DNA of 64,000 nt, from positions 53,251 to 117,250 of the forward strand of contig VBWC01000003.1 in NCBI GenBank assembly GCA_006218035.1. The letters run 5' to 3'. Of the stretch, positions 17,917 to 28,700 are shown piece after piece (the stretch's first letter is position 1; every line of letters begins with the position of its first letter). The translations under genes and the position numbers were made by a program. This stretch comes from Gammaproteobacteria bacterium (GTDB lineage: Bacteria; Pseudomonadota; Gammaproteobacteria; VBWC01). The notes under the pieces were generated by a model. The model was not told where the DNA came from and did no database searches. It worked only from the letters and a program-made list of their open reading frames with translations.

Positions 17917-19812
17917 ATGATTGTAATGACCAGTAAATACGACGCATCTGCTATTGAAGTGTTGACCGGCCTGGAGCCGGTACGTAAACGTCCGGGCATG
18001 TATACCGACACGTCGCGGCCCAATCATCTGGGTCAGGAGGTGATCGATAACAGCGTCGACGAGGCGATCGCCGGCCATGCGAAACGCATCGACGTCACGT
18101 TATACGCCGATGGTTCGCTGGAGGTCGGCGACGACGGTCGTGGTATGCCGGTCGACATCCATCCGGGCGAAAAGCTCTCCGGCGTCGAAGTGATCCTGAC
18201 GCGGCTGCATGCCGGCGGAAAGTTTTCCAACAAGAATTATCAGTTCTCGGGGGGGCTGCACGGTGTCGGCGTGTCGGTCGTTAATGCGCTTTCGATGAAG
18301 CTCGAGGTCATTGTGAGGCGGGACGGGCAGCAGTATCAGATGACGTTTGCCGGCGGCGAACGCAAGACCCCACTGAAGGTGATCGGCAAGGTCGGCAAGC
18401 AGAACACCGGTACGACATTGCGCTTTTGGCCGGATCCAAAGTACTTCGACGTGCCGGCATTTTCGGTTCCCCGGCTGATACACGCGCTGCGCGCCAAGGC
18501 CGTGTTGTGTCCGGGCTTGCGCGTGACGTTCGCTGATGAAAAAGGCGGCGACCGGCACGAGTGGTATTACGAGGAAGGCTTGAGCGCCTATCTCGTCGAT
18601 GAACTTAAAGGTGCGACGCTGCTGCCAGATGAGCCGTTTAGCGGCGGCTTGCGAGGCAACGACGAAGCGGTGGACTGGTCCGTGGTGTGGTTGCCCGATG
18701 GCGGCGACGCCGTCAACGAAAGTTACGTGAATCTGATTCCGACGGTGCAGGGCGGCACCCATGTGAATGGCTTTCGCACGGGCCTGACCGAAGCGATCCG
18801 CGAATTCTGTGAGTTTCGCAATCTGTTGCCGCGCGGCGTGCGTATCGCGGCGGACGACATCTGGCACCAGTGCAGTTATGTGTTGTCCGTGAAGCTGAAG
18901 GACCCGCAATTTTCCGGTCAGACGAAAGAGCGATTGTCGTCGCGCGAGAGCGCCGCGTTCGTGTCCGGAGTGATCAAGGATGCGCTCAGCCTGTGGTTGA
19001 ACCAGCATACCGACGCCGGTGAAGCGATCGCGGAGCTGGCCATCAACAACGCCCAGAAGCGGCTGCGCGCGGAAAACAAGATCATCCGCAAGAAAGTGAC
19101 GGCCGGGCCGGCGTTGCCCGGCAAGCTGGCCGACTGTACCTCACAGGATCTCGCGCGGACCGAGCTGTTTCTGGTCGAGGGCGACTCGGCGGGCGGTTCG
19201 GCAAAGCAGGCCCGCGACCGCGAATACCAGGCAGTCATGCCGCTGCGCGGCAAAATACTCAATACCTGGGAGGTCGAATCGGGCGCCGTGCTGGCGTCGC
19301 AGGAGGTGCATGACATCTCGGTGGCGGTCGGTGTCGAGCCCGGTTCCGATGATCTCACTGCGATGCGTTACGGCAAGATCTGTATTCTGGCGGATGCCGA
19401 CTCCGACGGGGCGCATATCGCGACATTGTTATGCGCGTTGTTCGTGCGTCATTTCCGCCCGTTGGTGCTCAAAGGGCATGTCTACGTCGCGATGCCGCCG
19501 TTATACCGGATCGATGTCGGCAAGGAGATTTATTACGCGCTGGACGACGCCGAAAAGCAGGGCGTGCTGGACCGGCTGGCAGCGGAGAAGGTCAAGGGAA
19601 AGATTACGCTGCAGCGCTTCAAGGGTCTCGGCGAAATGAATCCGCTGCAGTTGCGCGAGACGACGATCGCGCCGGACACCCGGCGGCTGGTGCAACTCTC
19701 GGTTGAGGCCGGTGACGACACTAACAAGATGCTGGATATGCTGCTCGCCAAGAGCCGCGCCGCGGACCGTAAGGACTGGCTGGAGAAGAAGGGCGATCTC
19801 GCGCAGGTATGA
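17917..19812 (+). CDS. parE: DNA topoisomerase IV subunit B
   Basis: 631 residues. ATPase subunit of topoisomerase IV, which decatenates chromosomes. It has the GHKL ATPase motifs (VIDNSVDEAIAG, DDGRGMPVD, GGLHGVGVSVVNALS) and the TOPRIM motifs EGDSAGGSAKQARDREYQAVMPLRGKILNTWEV and LADADSDGAHI. ParE rather than GyrB is indicated by the length and by the neighbouring parC. The start may be ATG 17917 or ATG 17926; neither has a strong Shine-Dalgarno sequence. Confidence 0.95.
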   Translation: MIVMTSKYDASAIEVLTGLEPVRKRPGMYTDTSRPNHLGQEVIDNSVDEAIAGHAKRIDVTLYADGSLEVGDDGRGMPVDIHPGEKLSGVEVILTRLHAGGKFSNKNYQFSGGLHGVGVSVVNALSMKLEVIVRRDGQQYQMTFAGGERKTPLKVIGKVGKQNTGTTLRFWPDPKYFDVPAFSVPRLIHALRAKAVLCPGLRVTFADEKGGDRHEWYYEEGLSAYLVDELKGATLLPDEPFSGGLRGNDEAVDWSVVWLPDGGDAVNESYVNLIPTVQGGTHVNGFRTGLTEAIREFCEFRNLLPRGVRIAADDIWHQCSYVLSVKLKDPQFSGQTKERLSSRESAAFVSGVIKDALSLWLNQHTDAGEAIAELAINNAQKRLRAENKIIRKKVTAGPALPGKLADCTSQDLARTELFLVEGDSAGGSAKQARDREYQAVMPLRGKILNTWEVESGAVLASQEVHDISVAVGVEPGSDDLTAMRYGKICILADADSDGAHIATLLCALFVRHFRPLVLKGHVYVAMPPLYRIDVGKEIYYALDDAEKQGVLDRLAAEKVKGKITLQRFKGLGEMNPLQLRETTIAPDTRRLVQLSVEAGDDTNKMLDMLLAKSRAADRKDWLEKKGDLAQV

Positions 19813-19861
19813 TCGGTGCCCGGTGAACCATAAGACCGGAACCGCAAGAGGGCAGTAAACG

Positions 19862-22114
19862 ATGGCCGAAAACATCGAACTCGATTTTGAAGGCGTGGAG
19901 CGCCAGCCGCTGAAGGACTTCGCCGAGAAGGCGTACCTGGATTATTCCATGTACGTCATCCTCGATCGTGCGTTGCCGAATATCGGTGATGGTCTGAAGC
20001 CGGTGCAACGCCGCATTATCTATGCGATGTCCGAGCTGGGCCTGTCGGCGGCGGCGAAGTACAAGAAGGCCGCACGTACAGTCGGCGACGTGCTTGGCAA
20101 GTTTCATCCGCACGGCGACGCGGCGTGCTATGAAGCGATGGTGCTGATGGCGCAGCCGTTCTCGTACCGCTATCCGTTGGTCGACGGGCAGGGTAACTGG
20201 GGCGCGCCGGACGATCCGAAGTCATTCGCAGCAATGCGTTACACCGAGGCGCGTCTGGCGCGCCATGCGGAACTGCTGCTGTCTGAGCTGGGTCAGGGGA
20301 CCGTCGACTGGACGCCGAATTTTGACGGCACGCTGGACGAGCCGGCTGTACTGCCGGCACGCTTGCCGCACGTGTTGCTGAATGGTACCACCGGAATCGC
20401 CGTCGGCATGGCGACCGATATACCACCGCACAATATCCGCGAGGTTGCCAGCGCGTGCATCCGGTTGCTGGAGGATCCCAGGGCGACGAGCAAGGAGTTA
20501 TTCGAGCATATCAAGGGCCCCGACTATCCGACGGCCGCCGAGATCATCACGCCGCCCGCGGATATCCTGAAGATCTACGAGACCGGTAACGGCAGTATTC
20601 GGATGCGTGCGGTGCATCAGGTCGAAAGTGGCGAGATCGTTATTACAGCGCTGCCGCATCAGGTGTCGGGGGCGAAGGTGCTGGAGCAGATCGCCGCGCA
20701 GATGAATGCCAGAAAGCTTCCCATGGTCGAGGATCTGCGCGACGAGTCCGACCATGAGCATCCGACCCGCCTCGTAATCACGCCGCGGTCCAATCGTGTT
20801 GATGTCGATACGCTGATGAATCACCTGTTTTCGACCACGGACCTTGAGCGCACCTATCGCGTCAATATCAACATCATCGGCCTGAACGGGCGACCGAAGG
20901 TCCATAATCTGCGTGATCTGCTCAGCGATTGGCTGACGTTCCGGACAGAAACCGTCCGGCGCCGCTTGCAGTATCGCCTCGACAAGGTGCTTGACCGGCT
21001 GCAGGTACTCGACGCGCTGTTGATCGCCTACCTGAACCTCGACGAGGTGATCGCGATCATCCGGCGGGAGGAAGAGCCGAAACCGGTATTGATGAAGCGC
21101 TTCAGTCTGAGCGACCGTCAGGCCGACGCGATCCTGGATTTAAAACTGCGTCACCTTGCGAAGCTTGAGGAAATGCGTATCAAGGCGGAACAGGACGAAC
21201 TGGCCGCCGAGCGCGCGGCACTGGAAAAGACCCTCGGCTCGAAGCAGCGCCTGACGACCTTGATCAAGAAAGAGCTGGTTGAAGATGCCGAAAAATACGG
21301 TGATGCACGTCGTTCGCCGGTCGTCGCGCGCGGCGCGGCGCAGGCGCTGAAGGAGACCGAGCTCATTGCCGTCGAGCCGGTGACGGTCGTCGTATCCGGG
21401 AAAGGCTGGGTGCGGGCGGCGAAGGGCCACGACGTCGATCCGCGCTCGCTCGGCTACAAGGCCGGCGATGGATTTCTTGCCGCGGCGCCTGGCCGCAGCA
21501 ACCAGCTCGCCGTATTTATCGATTCGACCGGTCGTTGTTATACCCTGCCGGCGCACACGCTGCCATCGGCGCGCGGTCAGGGTGAGCCGTTGACCGGCCG
21601 GCTCAGCCCGCCGGACGGCGCGACATTTGCCGGCGCCATGATCGGTGACGGCGGTGATTTGTACCTGATCGCGACCGACGCCGGCTACGGTTTTGTCGCC
21701 AGCCTGGCGGAGCTGTACTCCAAGAACAAGGCCGGCAAGACGGTGCTCAAGCCCGGCCGCGGCGCGCGTGTCTTGCCGCCGGTTCCGGTCGCGGGATACG
21801 GGCAGGACCGCGTCGCGGCGATTACGAGCGACGGCAGACTTCTGATTTTCGCAATCAAGGAGTTGCCGAGGTTATCGAAAGGAAAAGGCAACAAGATTAT
21901 TCAGATCACACCGGCGAAACATGCGACCCGCGAGGAAATGGTGACGGCCTATGCGGTCCTGCCGCCGGGGGGGGAGTTGACGATTTATTCCGGTCAACGT
22001 CACTGTACGATCAAGCGTGCCGAGGCCGAGCAGTATCTCGGCGAACGCGGCCGTCGCGGCGCGAAACTGCCGCGTGGTTTTCGTAACGTCGATTATGCGA
22101 CAGTGACCGGCTGA
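19862..22114 (+). CDS. parC: DNA topoisomerase IV subunit A
   Basis: 750 residues. DNA-cleaving subunit. The catalytic Tyr is Y127 in [47 protein letters not shown] is the winged-helix entry and the C-terminal half carries the beta-pinwheel repeats. In the quinolone-resistance-determining segment [13 protein letters not shown] the position equivalent to E. coli Ser80 is Ala87, read directly from GCG. A 49-bp gap with GAGGG ahead of the ATG separates it from parE, so the pair is probably one transcript. Confidence 0.95.
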   Translation: MAENIELDFEGVERQPLKDFAEKAYLDYSMYVILDRALPNIGDGLKPVQRRIIYAMSELGLSAAAKYKKAARTVGDVLGKFHPHGDAACYEAMVLMAQPFSYRYPLVDGQGNWGAPDDPKSFAAMRYTEARLARHAELLLSELGQGTVDWTPNFDGTLDEPAVLPARLPHVLLNGTTGIAVGMATDIPPHNIREVASACIRLLEDPRATSKELFEHIKGPDYPTAAEIITPPADILKIYETGNGSIRMRAVHQVESGEIVITALPHQVSGAKVLEQIAAQMNARKLPMVEDLRDESDHEHPTRLVITPRSNRVDVDTLMNHLFSTTDLERTYRVNINIIGLNGRPKVHNLRDLLSDWLTFRTETVRRRLQYRLDKVLDRLQVLDALLIAYLNLDEVIAIIRREEEPKPVLMKRFSLSDRQADAILDLKLRHLAKLEEMRIKAEQDELAAERAALEKTLGSKQRLTTLIKKELVEDAEKYGDARRSPVVARGAAQALKETELIAVEPVTVVVSGKGWVRAAKGHDVDPRSLGYKAGDGFLAAAPGRSNQLAVFIDSTGRCYTLPAHTLPSARGQGEPLTGRLSPPDGATFAGAMIGDGGDLYLIATDAGYGFVASLAELYSKNKAGKTVLKPGRGARVLPPVPVAGYGQDRVAAITSDGRLLIFAIKELPRLSKGKGNKIIQITPAKHATREEMVTAYAVLPPGGELTIYSGQRHCTIKRAEAEQYLGERGRRGAKLPRGFRNVDYATVTG

Positions 22115-22170
22115 CATGCCCGGTCACCGATCGGCGTCGAGGCAGGCCGCGGCAGGGCAATAACACTGTT

Positions 22171-22411
22171 AGGGAAGCTCAGATTTATTCTGATATTGTC
22201 ATTCCCGCGCATGCGCGAGCCCATGGATGGGCGAGGTAGAGCGGCGTCGGGAACGGCCGCCGAGGAATCCACACTGGATTCCGGCTCTCGACCATTGGTT
22301 CCCGGCATGGTCTCGGTCCTTGCTCCCGGCAGGACTCTACCGCTCGTCCGCTGCGCGCCGCCGGCCTCCGCGCAGGCGGGGGCCGGAATGACGACACATC
22401 AGAGGTTCCTT
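22171..22411. repeat. MITE-like inverted-repeat element
   Basis: The ends are imperfect inverted repeats: AGGGAAGCTCAGAT at the left and, read from the other strand, AAGGAACCTCTGAT at the right. Just inside is a second nested pair, GTCATTCCCGCGC (from 22198) against GTCATTCCGGCCCC (from 22392 on the other strand). The interior is GC-rich and self-complementary, with no credible coding sequence. Non-coding elements with GTCATTCCCGC arms are common interspersed repeats in proteobacteria. It occupies much of the 541-bp gap between parC and the pirin gene; the rest of that gap shows no gene. Confidence 0.6.
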
Positions 22412-22655
22412 GGAAGTAGGCGCTCTGGCGGCTGGCGTAAACGTTTGTTTGGTGCGCCACCGATCTCGGCTCGAACCTTCACCGTTAAATCCGCCTCTAT
22501 CGGTGATACGCCCGATTTAAACGAAGTAACACTGAATTGAGGCTGCTTCGGCGGCTGTCGCACGTACTCAGGCACGTACCCCGTTGAGGGCGGCGGCGTG
22601 ATGGCTAATAATAGAGATGCCTGCGTGCGATGACATCGAACACGGAGAATAGATC

Positions 22656-23528
22656 ATGAAGAAGCTGGCATTTATCCAAAGCCAGGACAGAGGTCACTGG
22701 GTGGGCGACGGTTTTCCGGTGCGCAGCATCTTTACCTACAACGACAGAAGCGCCGAGCTGTCGCCGTTTCTGCTCCTCGACTACGCCGGTCCCGCGACCT
22801 TCAAGCCGACGGATCAGCGGCGCGGTGTCGGCGAACACCCGCACCGCGGCTTCGAGACGGTCACCATCGTCTATTCCGGTGAGGTGGAACACCGCGATTC
22901 CTCGGGTGGCGGCGGCATCATCGGTCCGGGCGACGTGCAATGGATGACGGCAGGCGGCGGCATCGTCCACGAAGAATTTCACGGCCCCGGGTTCGCGAAG
23001 AACGGCGGCCTGTTCGAGGTGATCCAGCTGTGGGTGAATCTGCCGGCGAAGGACAAGATGGCCGCGCCGGGCTATCAAGGTCTCACCAACGCGCAGATAC
23101 CGCGTGTCGAGTTTGCCGGCGGCGCGGGTTCGGTCCGAGTGATCGCGGGCGATTACCATGGCAATGTCGGGCCGGCACGTACCTTCACGCCGATGAATAT
23201 CTGGGATGTACACCTGAACGCGGCAACCCGCGCCGACTTTGAAGTGCCCGACGGCGACACGACCGGACTGTTCGTGCTGCGCGGCCGCGTGGAATTGCCC
23301 GACGGTGACGTCGTGGGCGAGGCGCAGTTCGCGGCCCTGGAGCGCGCTGGCGGCAAGCTTGCCATCGTAGCGCAGCAAGACACTACGCTACTGTTATTGA
23401 ACGGCGCGCCTATCGATGAGCCGGTCGTTGGCCACGGCCCGTTTGTCATGAATACGCAACGGGAGATACAGCAAGCCATCGTCGACTACCAGAGCGGGCG
23501 TATGGGGCGGATCGTCCGGCAGGCGTAG
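22656..23528 (+). CDS. Pirin family cupin protein
   Basis: 290 residues. Two cupin halves; the N-terminal metal site is seen in EHPHRGFETVTIVYSGEVEHRDSSG, WMTAGGGIVHEE and HEEFHGPG, with the His and Glu ligands typical of pirins. FEVIQLWVNLP follows as in the family. Bacterial pirins such as YhhW have quercetinase activity in vitro, but native roles vary and none can be assigned here. The gene is alone on the plus strand, bounded by the repeat element and, convergently, by the tetR gene. Confidence 0.92.
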   Translation: MKKLAFIQSQDRGHWVGDGFPVRSIFTYNDRSAELSPFLLLDYAGPATFKPTDQRRGVGEHPHRGFETVTIVYSGEVEHRDSSGGGGIIGPGDVQWMTAGGGIVHEEFHGPGFAKNGGLFEVIQLWVNLPAKDKMAAPGYQGLTNAQIPRVEFAGGAGSVRVIAGDYHGNVGPARTFTPMNIWDVHLNAATRADFEVPDGDTTGLFVLRGRVELPDGDVVGEAQFAALERAGGKLAIVAQQDTTLLLLNGAPIDEPVVGHGPFVMNTQREIQQAIVDYQSGRMGRIVRQA

Positions 23529-23687
23529 CGTCCTCAAAACCGGGCGTGGTGACGCCGGGTAGCGCACTCTCCATAGTGGATCGATATTGGATCGCGTCGA
23601 ACCGCCGCAGGGCATATCGCACCTTGCCACGTGGTTAAGCACCACGGGGTGATGACCAACCGGCGAACCATCACCGACCTTTACGAG

Positions 23688-24317
23688 TCAATATAAAACC
23701 TGTTTGTAACGCATGGTGATGTGGGCATCGATCAGGGAATGCGCCTTGCCCCGGACAATGGTGCCGTCGACATCGGACAGCCACAGATGGATCAGGCCTT
23801 TGATAAAGACGAAGCTTTCCATGGCGCACTGTGCGGGATCGATGCCGTCGCGCAACAGGTTTTGCTCGCGTGCCTCTTCATAGGCGCGTTTGAGCGTTTG
23901 CATAAAATCGCAGCCGGTCTTGATGACGCGGCTCTCGAGCGAGGCGAACTCGTCCACGTATTCGCATTTCAATACCACGATCTCGAACGTGGTGCGCGCG
24001 ATCTCATCTTCTTTCATCAGGCGCAGGATCTCGTGCATGCTGGCCTGGACGCCGCGCAGCGGGTCGCGCGGATCGACCGCCGGCAGGTTTTCGTTGATGC
24101 GATGGATCATCGGCAGTGACACCTGTTCGAGCATGGCGAAGAACAGGTCTGGCTTGTTTTTGAAATGCCAGTAGATGGCGCCGCGGGTCACGCCCGCCTC
24201 GTTGGCGATCTGGGCCAGGGTAGTACGGCTGACACCGCGCAGGGCAAAGACCTTGCGCGCCGCGGCGATGAGTTGCTGCCGCGTCTGTTCGGTGTCGCTC
24301 TTGGTTTTCCGTGCCAC
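23688..24317 (-). CDS. TetR/AcrR-family repressor of the adjacent RND efflux operon
   Basis: 209 residues. The N-terminal helix-turn-helix at about residues 27-50 reads TTLAQIANEAGVTRGAIYWHFKNKPDLF, nearly the AcrR/TtgR/MexR-neighbour pattern; the C-terminal part is an AcrR-type ligand domain (EIVVLKCEYVDEF). It starts three bases after the stop of the outer membrane channel gene, so it is the last gene of the pump operon and is probably autoregulated. The 7-bp palindrome ahead of the adaptor gene (30235-30254) closely resembles AcrR operators and is the likely target. Confidence 0.9.
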   Translation of the reverse strand: MARKTKSDTEQTRQQLIAAARKVFALRGVSRTTLAQIANEAGVTRGAIYWHFKNKPDLFFAMLEQVSLPMIHRINENLPAVDPRDPLRGVQASMHEILRLMKEDEIARTTFEIVVLKCEYVDEFASLESRVIKTGCDFMQTLKRAYEEAREQNLLRDGIDPAQCAMESFVFIKGLIHLWLSDVDGTIVRGKAHSLIDAHITMRYKQVLY

Positions 24318-24320
24318 GGA

Positions 24321-25781
24321 TCAGCGTTGCTCCCGGGCGGAGGAGGTATCCGTGGGTGACCAGCCACCGCCCAGGGCCTTCATCAGATCGACGCTGTACA
24401 CCAGCTGCGTCTGGCGGTATTGCACCAGGGCCAGTTCGGCGGCATTAGCGCTGCGCTGTGCATCGAGTACCTCGAGGTAGCCTGAATACCCCGCCTTGTA
24501 GCGCAAATCCGACAGACGCAGGGCACTGCGTGCCGCGTCGACCTTGATTTGCATATCACGCGCCGCGGCAGCGCTTTGCGCGACATTGGTCAAGGCATCG
24601 GCCACTTCCTTGAACGCAGTCTCGATGCTCTTTTGATAGCTGGCCAGGGCCTGGCGTTGCACCGCCTCCGCCTCACGGCTGCGCGCTGCGTATTTACCGG
24701 CATCGAAGATCGGCAGCGTGCCCGCCAGGCCCACCGACCAGATGCGCGCACCGGAATCGAGGACGTCGCTCAGCTCCTTGCTCGAACCGCCGAAGTCGCC
24801 GGTCAGGGAAAAGGTTGGCAATTGTGCGGCCTTGGCGACGCCGATGCGCGCGTTGGCCGCGATCAGTGCCTGTTCCGCCTGTTGCACGTCGGGTCTGCGC
24901 TCCACCAGGGTCGACGGCAGGCCAACCGGTGGCGTGGCCGGCGTCGGCAGTTGCATGATATCGCCCGCCGCGATCTGCACGTCCAGTTTGCCGGTGAGCA
25001 GACCCAGCTGGTGTTCCACTAGTGTCCGCTGCCGCTGCAATTCGCGCAATTGCAGCGAGGCATCGGCGCGCGCGCCCTGCGCCTGGCTGACCTCCAGTTC
25101 CGAGGCGAGCCCACCGGCGGCGCGGCTCTTGATCACGGTCAGCGATTCATCCCGTGAATGCAGGGTCGCCTGGCTCGCGGCGATCTGCGCGTCGAGCGAA
25201 CGCAGTGTGAAATAAGACTGCGTGGTGGCGCCGGCCAGCGTCAGGGCACTGACGTCGCGGGCGTAACGCGTACCCAGGAGCCGGGCGCGCGCCGCTTCCG
25301 AATTGCGGCGCAGCTTGCCCCAGAAATCGAGTTCGAACGAGGTGGACAGCGCCAGGCGGTGCGCATTGGATATGGTTGGCGTGCCCGCAGCCAACGGTTG
25401 CGCACTCAGCGTACTGGAGCGTGAACGGGTACTGGACGCGTCGAGATCGACGGCGGGAAAGCGCGCGGAACCGACCTGGTCCCATACCGCCTCGGCCTCG
25501 TCGATCCGCGCCAGCGCCAAGCGCAGATCACTGTTGTTCAGCAGCGCAGTCGCCACCAGATCATTGAGGGCGGTGTCGCCATACAGTGTCCACCAGTCGG
25601 CGGCCAGCGCGCGCTGCCCGGTGCTCGCGCTGGCGGCGCCAGACGCCGCATCGGGATAGGCGGCGGGCAGTGCCAGGTCCGGGCGTTTGTAGTCGGGACC
25701 CACCGCACAACCGGTGAGCAGCGCGAGCAGGGTCAGGCCGGCGATACCTCGCACTCGAACAAAGCGGGATGACGCGCTCAT
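24321..25781 (-). CDS. NodT/OprM-family outer membrane efflux lipoprotein
   Basis: 486 residues. A signal peptide ending in the lipobox LLTGC (Cys25) is followed by AVGPDYKRPDLALPAAY, the usual start of OprM/CusC-like channels. Two outer membrane efflux repeats follow, with the expected YEVSQAQ-type helices and an alanine-rich coiled region. It forms the outer membrane exit duct for the pump encoded just upstream, whose stop codon it overlaps by ATGA. The downstream neighbour is the TetR gene. Confidence 0.92.
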   Translation of the reverse strand: MSASSRFVRVRGIAGLTLLALLTGCAVGPDYKRPDLALPAAYPDAASGAASASTGQRALAADWWTLYGDTALNDLVATALLNNSDLRLALARIDEAEAVWDQVGSARFPAVDLDASSTRSRSSTLSAQPLAAGTPTISNAHRLALSTSFELDFWGKLRRNSEAARARLLGTRYARDVSALTLAGATTQSYFTLRSLDAQIAASQATLHSRDESLTVIKSRAAGGLASELEVSQAQGARADASLQLRELQRQRTLVEHQLGLLTGKLDVQIAAGDIMQLPTPATPPVGLPSTLVERRPDVQQAEQALIAANARIGVAKAAQLPTFSLTGDFGGSSKELSDVLDSGARIWSVGLAGTLPIFDAGKYAARSREAEAVQRQALASYQKSIETAFKEVADALTNVAQSAAAARDMQIKVDAARSALRLSDLRYKAGYSGYLEVLDAQRSANAAELALVQYRQTQLVYSVDLMKALGGGWSPTDTSSAREQR

Positions 25782-28700
25782 GATTTATTCTCCTGCGTCA
25801 CGACCGGGTGTGGATCATCATGATGATGCGAGGGCCGCGGTTTGTGCGCGAACAGGGTGAAGAACAGCGGGACGAAGATCGGCGCGATAAAGGTCGCGAC
25901 GATCATGCCGCCGAATACGCCCGTGCCCATGGATTGGCGTGCCGCGGCGCCGGCGCCGGTCGCGAGCACCAGCGGCACGACGCCGAACACGAAGGCGAGC
26001 GAGGTCATGACGATAGGCCGGAAGCGCAGCCGTGCCGCCTCGACCGCGGCCGCCGCCGCGGTCATGCCTTGCTCCATGCCCTGCATGGCAAACTCCGCGA
26101 TCAGGATCGCGTTCTTCGCCGCCAGTCCGATCAATACCACCAGGCCGATCTGGAAGTAGATATTGTTGTCCATGCCGCGCAGATAGACGAAGCCGAGCGC
26201 GCCCAACAAGGCGAAGGGCACGGCGAGCACTACGGCCACCGGTACTCCCCAGCGTTCATACAGCGCCGCCAGGATCAGATAGACCATGATCAACGCAAAA
26301 CCGAAGGCGAAGACCGAGGCGCTGCCGGTACGTTTTTCCTGGAAGGCCTGGCCGGTCCACTCGATGTCGTAGCCCTTCGGTAAAGACTGCCTGGCGATCT
26401 GCTCCACTGCCTTTATCGCCTCGCCCGAGCTGAAGCCGGCCTTCGCGCTGCCGAGTACCTTGGCGGCAATATAGCCTTCATAGCGTTCGATCTGTTCGGG
26501 GCCAATGATGTTCTCTACCGTGATCAGCGCCTTGAGCGGGATCATGGTCTGTGTCGTTGTCGAGCGCACGTATATATTGCCGAGGTCTTCGGGCCTGGAG
26601 CGATACTCGGCATCCGCCTGGATAGTCACGCGGTAGGTGCGGCCCGCCTTGTTGAAGTCATTGACGTAGAGCGAGCCCATCTGCGCCTGTAATGCGCCGA
26701 ACACCTCGCTGACCGGCACACCGAGCGCGATGGCCTTCTCGCGATCCACCTCGACGCGCAACTGCGGCACAGTGGGATGATAGAGCGTGCGCAGTCCTTC
26801 CAGTGCCGGGTTTTGGCCGAGCGCGGTGACGAAGTCATTGGTCACTTGCGCGAGGCGTTGCGGATCGGGATCGGTACGGCCGCGCACATAGACTTCAAAA
26901 CCACCGGTGGCGCCGAGACCACGTATCGCCGGCGGATTGAACGCAAAGGCGATGCCGTCCGGGAACATGAAGCCCTTGCCGCTGACTTCCTGCACCAGTT
27001 GCTGGGCGGTTTGCGGGCGGTCTTGCCACGGTTTCAGCGGCATGAAGATGGTCGCGGCGTTGCTCTTGTTGCTGCCGCTGATAAGGTCAAAACCGTTGAC
27101 GATGAAGATGTTCTCGATCGACTGATTATCGGCCATCATGCCGCGCAATTGCGCCGTGGTCTTCATGGTGCGTTCCAGCGTGGCGCCGTCGGGCAGCACT
27201 ACGGCACTGATGATATAGCCCTGATCTTCCGGCGGCACGAAGCTGCCGGGTATCCGCCAGAACAGCAGGGCGACAATGCCGACGAAGACCGCGAACACCG
27301 TCAGCGCGGTGATGCGCCAGCTCAGGGCCAAACGGACCGCAGCGAGAAAATGTTCCGTCACCCAGCTGAATCCACGGTTGAAGGGGCCGAACAGTTTGGC
27401 CATCCTGCCGTCGCTGTGATCGCGCGGCTTGAGCAAGACCGCACACAGCGTCGGCGTCAAGGTCAGTGCCACGATCCCTGACAGCGCCACGGCGATGGCG
27501 ACGGTTACCGCGAACTGGCGATAGAGTTGGCCGGCGATGCCGCCGAGAAAGGCGACCGGGATGAACACCGCTATCAATGCCAGCACGATACCGATGACGG
27601 CGTTCTGCACTTCGCGCATGGCCTCGACAGCGGCATCGAAGGGTTTCAGTTTTCGTTCGCGCATCAAACGCTCGACGTTTTCGAGCACGACGATGGCATC
27701 ATCGACGACGATACCCACCGCCAGCACCATCGCGAACAGGGTCAGGGTATTGATCGAGAAGCCAAACAACCACAAGCCGGCAAAGGTGCCGATCAGCGAC
27801 ACCGGCACCGCGATCATGGGGATCAGGGTGGCGCGCCAGGTTTGCAGAAACACAAACACCACCAACAACACCAGGGCGGCTGCCTCGAGCAGGGTGTGAA
27901 TCACGGCCTTGATGGAGGCCGAGACGAAGCGCGTGGTGTCGTAGGGGATCAGATAATCGACGTCGTCAGGAAAGTTTTCCTTTTTCAATTCGGCCATCGT
28001 GTCGCGGACCGTCTGCGCGACCTCGATGGCGTTGGCGCCGGATTGCAGGAATACCGCCAGCGCAACGGCGGGCTGACCGTTGACGCTGTTGGCCTGGTCA
28101 TAGCTCTGCGCGCCGAGTTCGATGCGCGCTACGTCCTTGAGCTTGAGCACGCCGTTGGGTCCACTGGAGCGCAGGATGATATTGCCGAATTCCTCGGGTT
28201 GGAGCATGCGCCCGCGCGCCGTGACGGTGTAGACCAGCTGCTGACCCGCGGGCGCCGGATCGGCGCCGATCTTGCCGGCGGCGTACTGCGCATTCTGCGA
28301 GTTGATGGCGTTGGTGATGTCGGTGACGGTGAGACCGAGCTGGGCCATGCGATCCGGTTTCAGCCACACCCGCATTGAGTAGTCGCGCGCACCGAAGATA
28401 AACACATCCGCCGCGCCCGGGATGCGCTTCAGGTTATCGAGGACATTCTGGGTCGCGTAGTTCGACAGATAGAGCATGTCATAGGTGCTGTTCGGCGAAT
28501 TGAGGGCTACCACCAGCAGGATATTCTGCGAGCGCTTGGCGACCGTCACGCCGTTGCGCCGCACTTCATCGGGCAGCCGCGGCGCGGCCAGTTGCACCCG
28601 GTTATTGACGTTGAAGGTCGCCTTGTCGACGTCGGTGCCGACCTCAAAGGTGGCGGTGATCGAGATCGTGCCGTTGGATGCCGCGGTGGAATTGAAGTAG

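Noticed and set aside
22196..22540. 114-codon ORF inside the MITE-like element
   Set aside because: It follows the inverted repeats and has no ribosome site; coding is unlikely.
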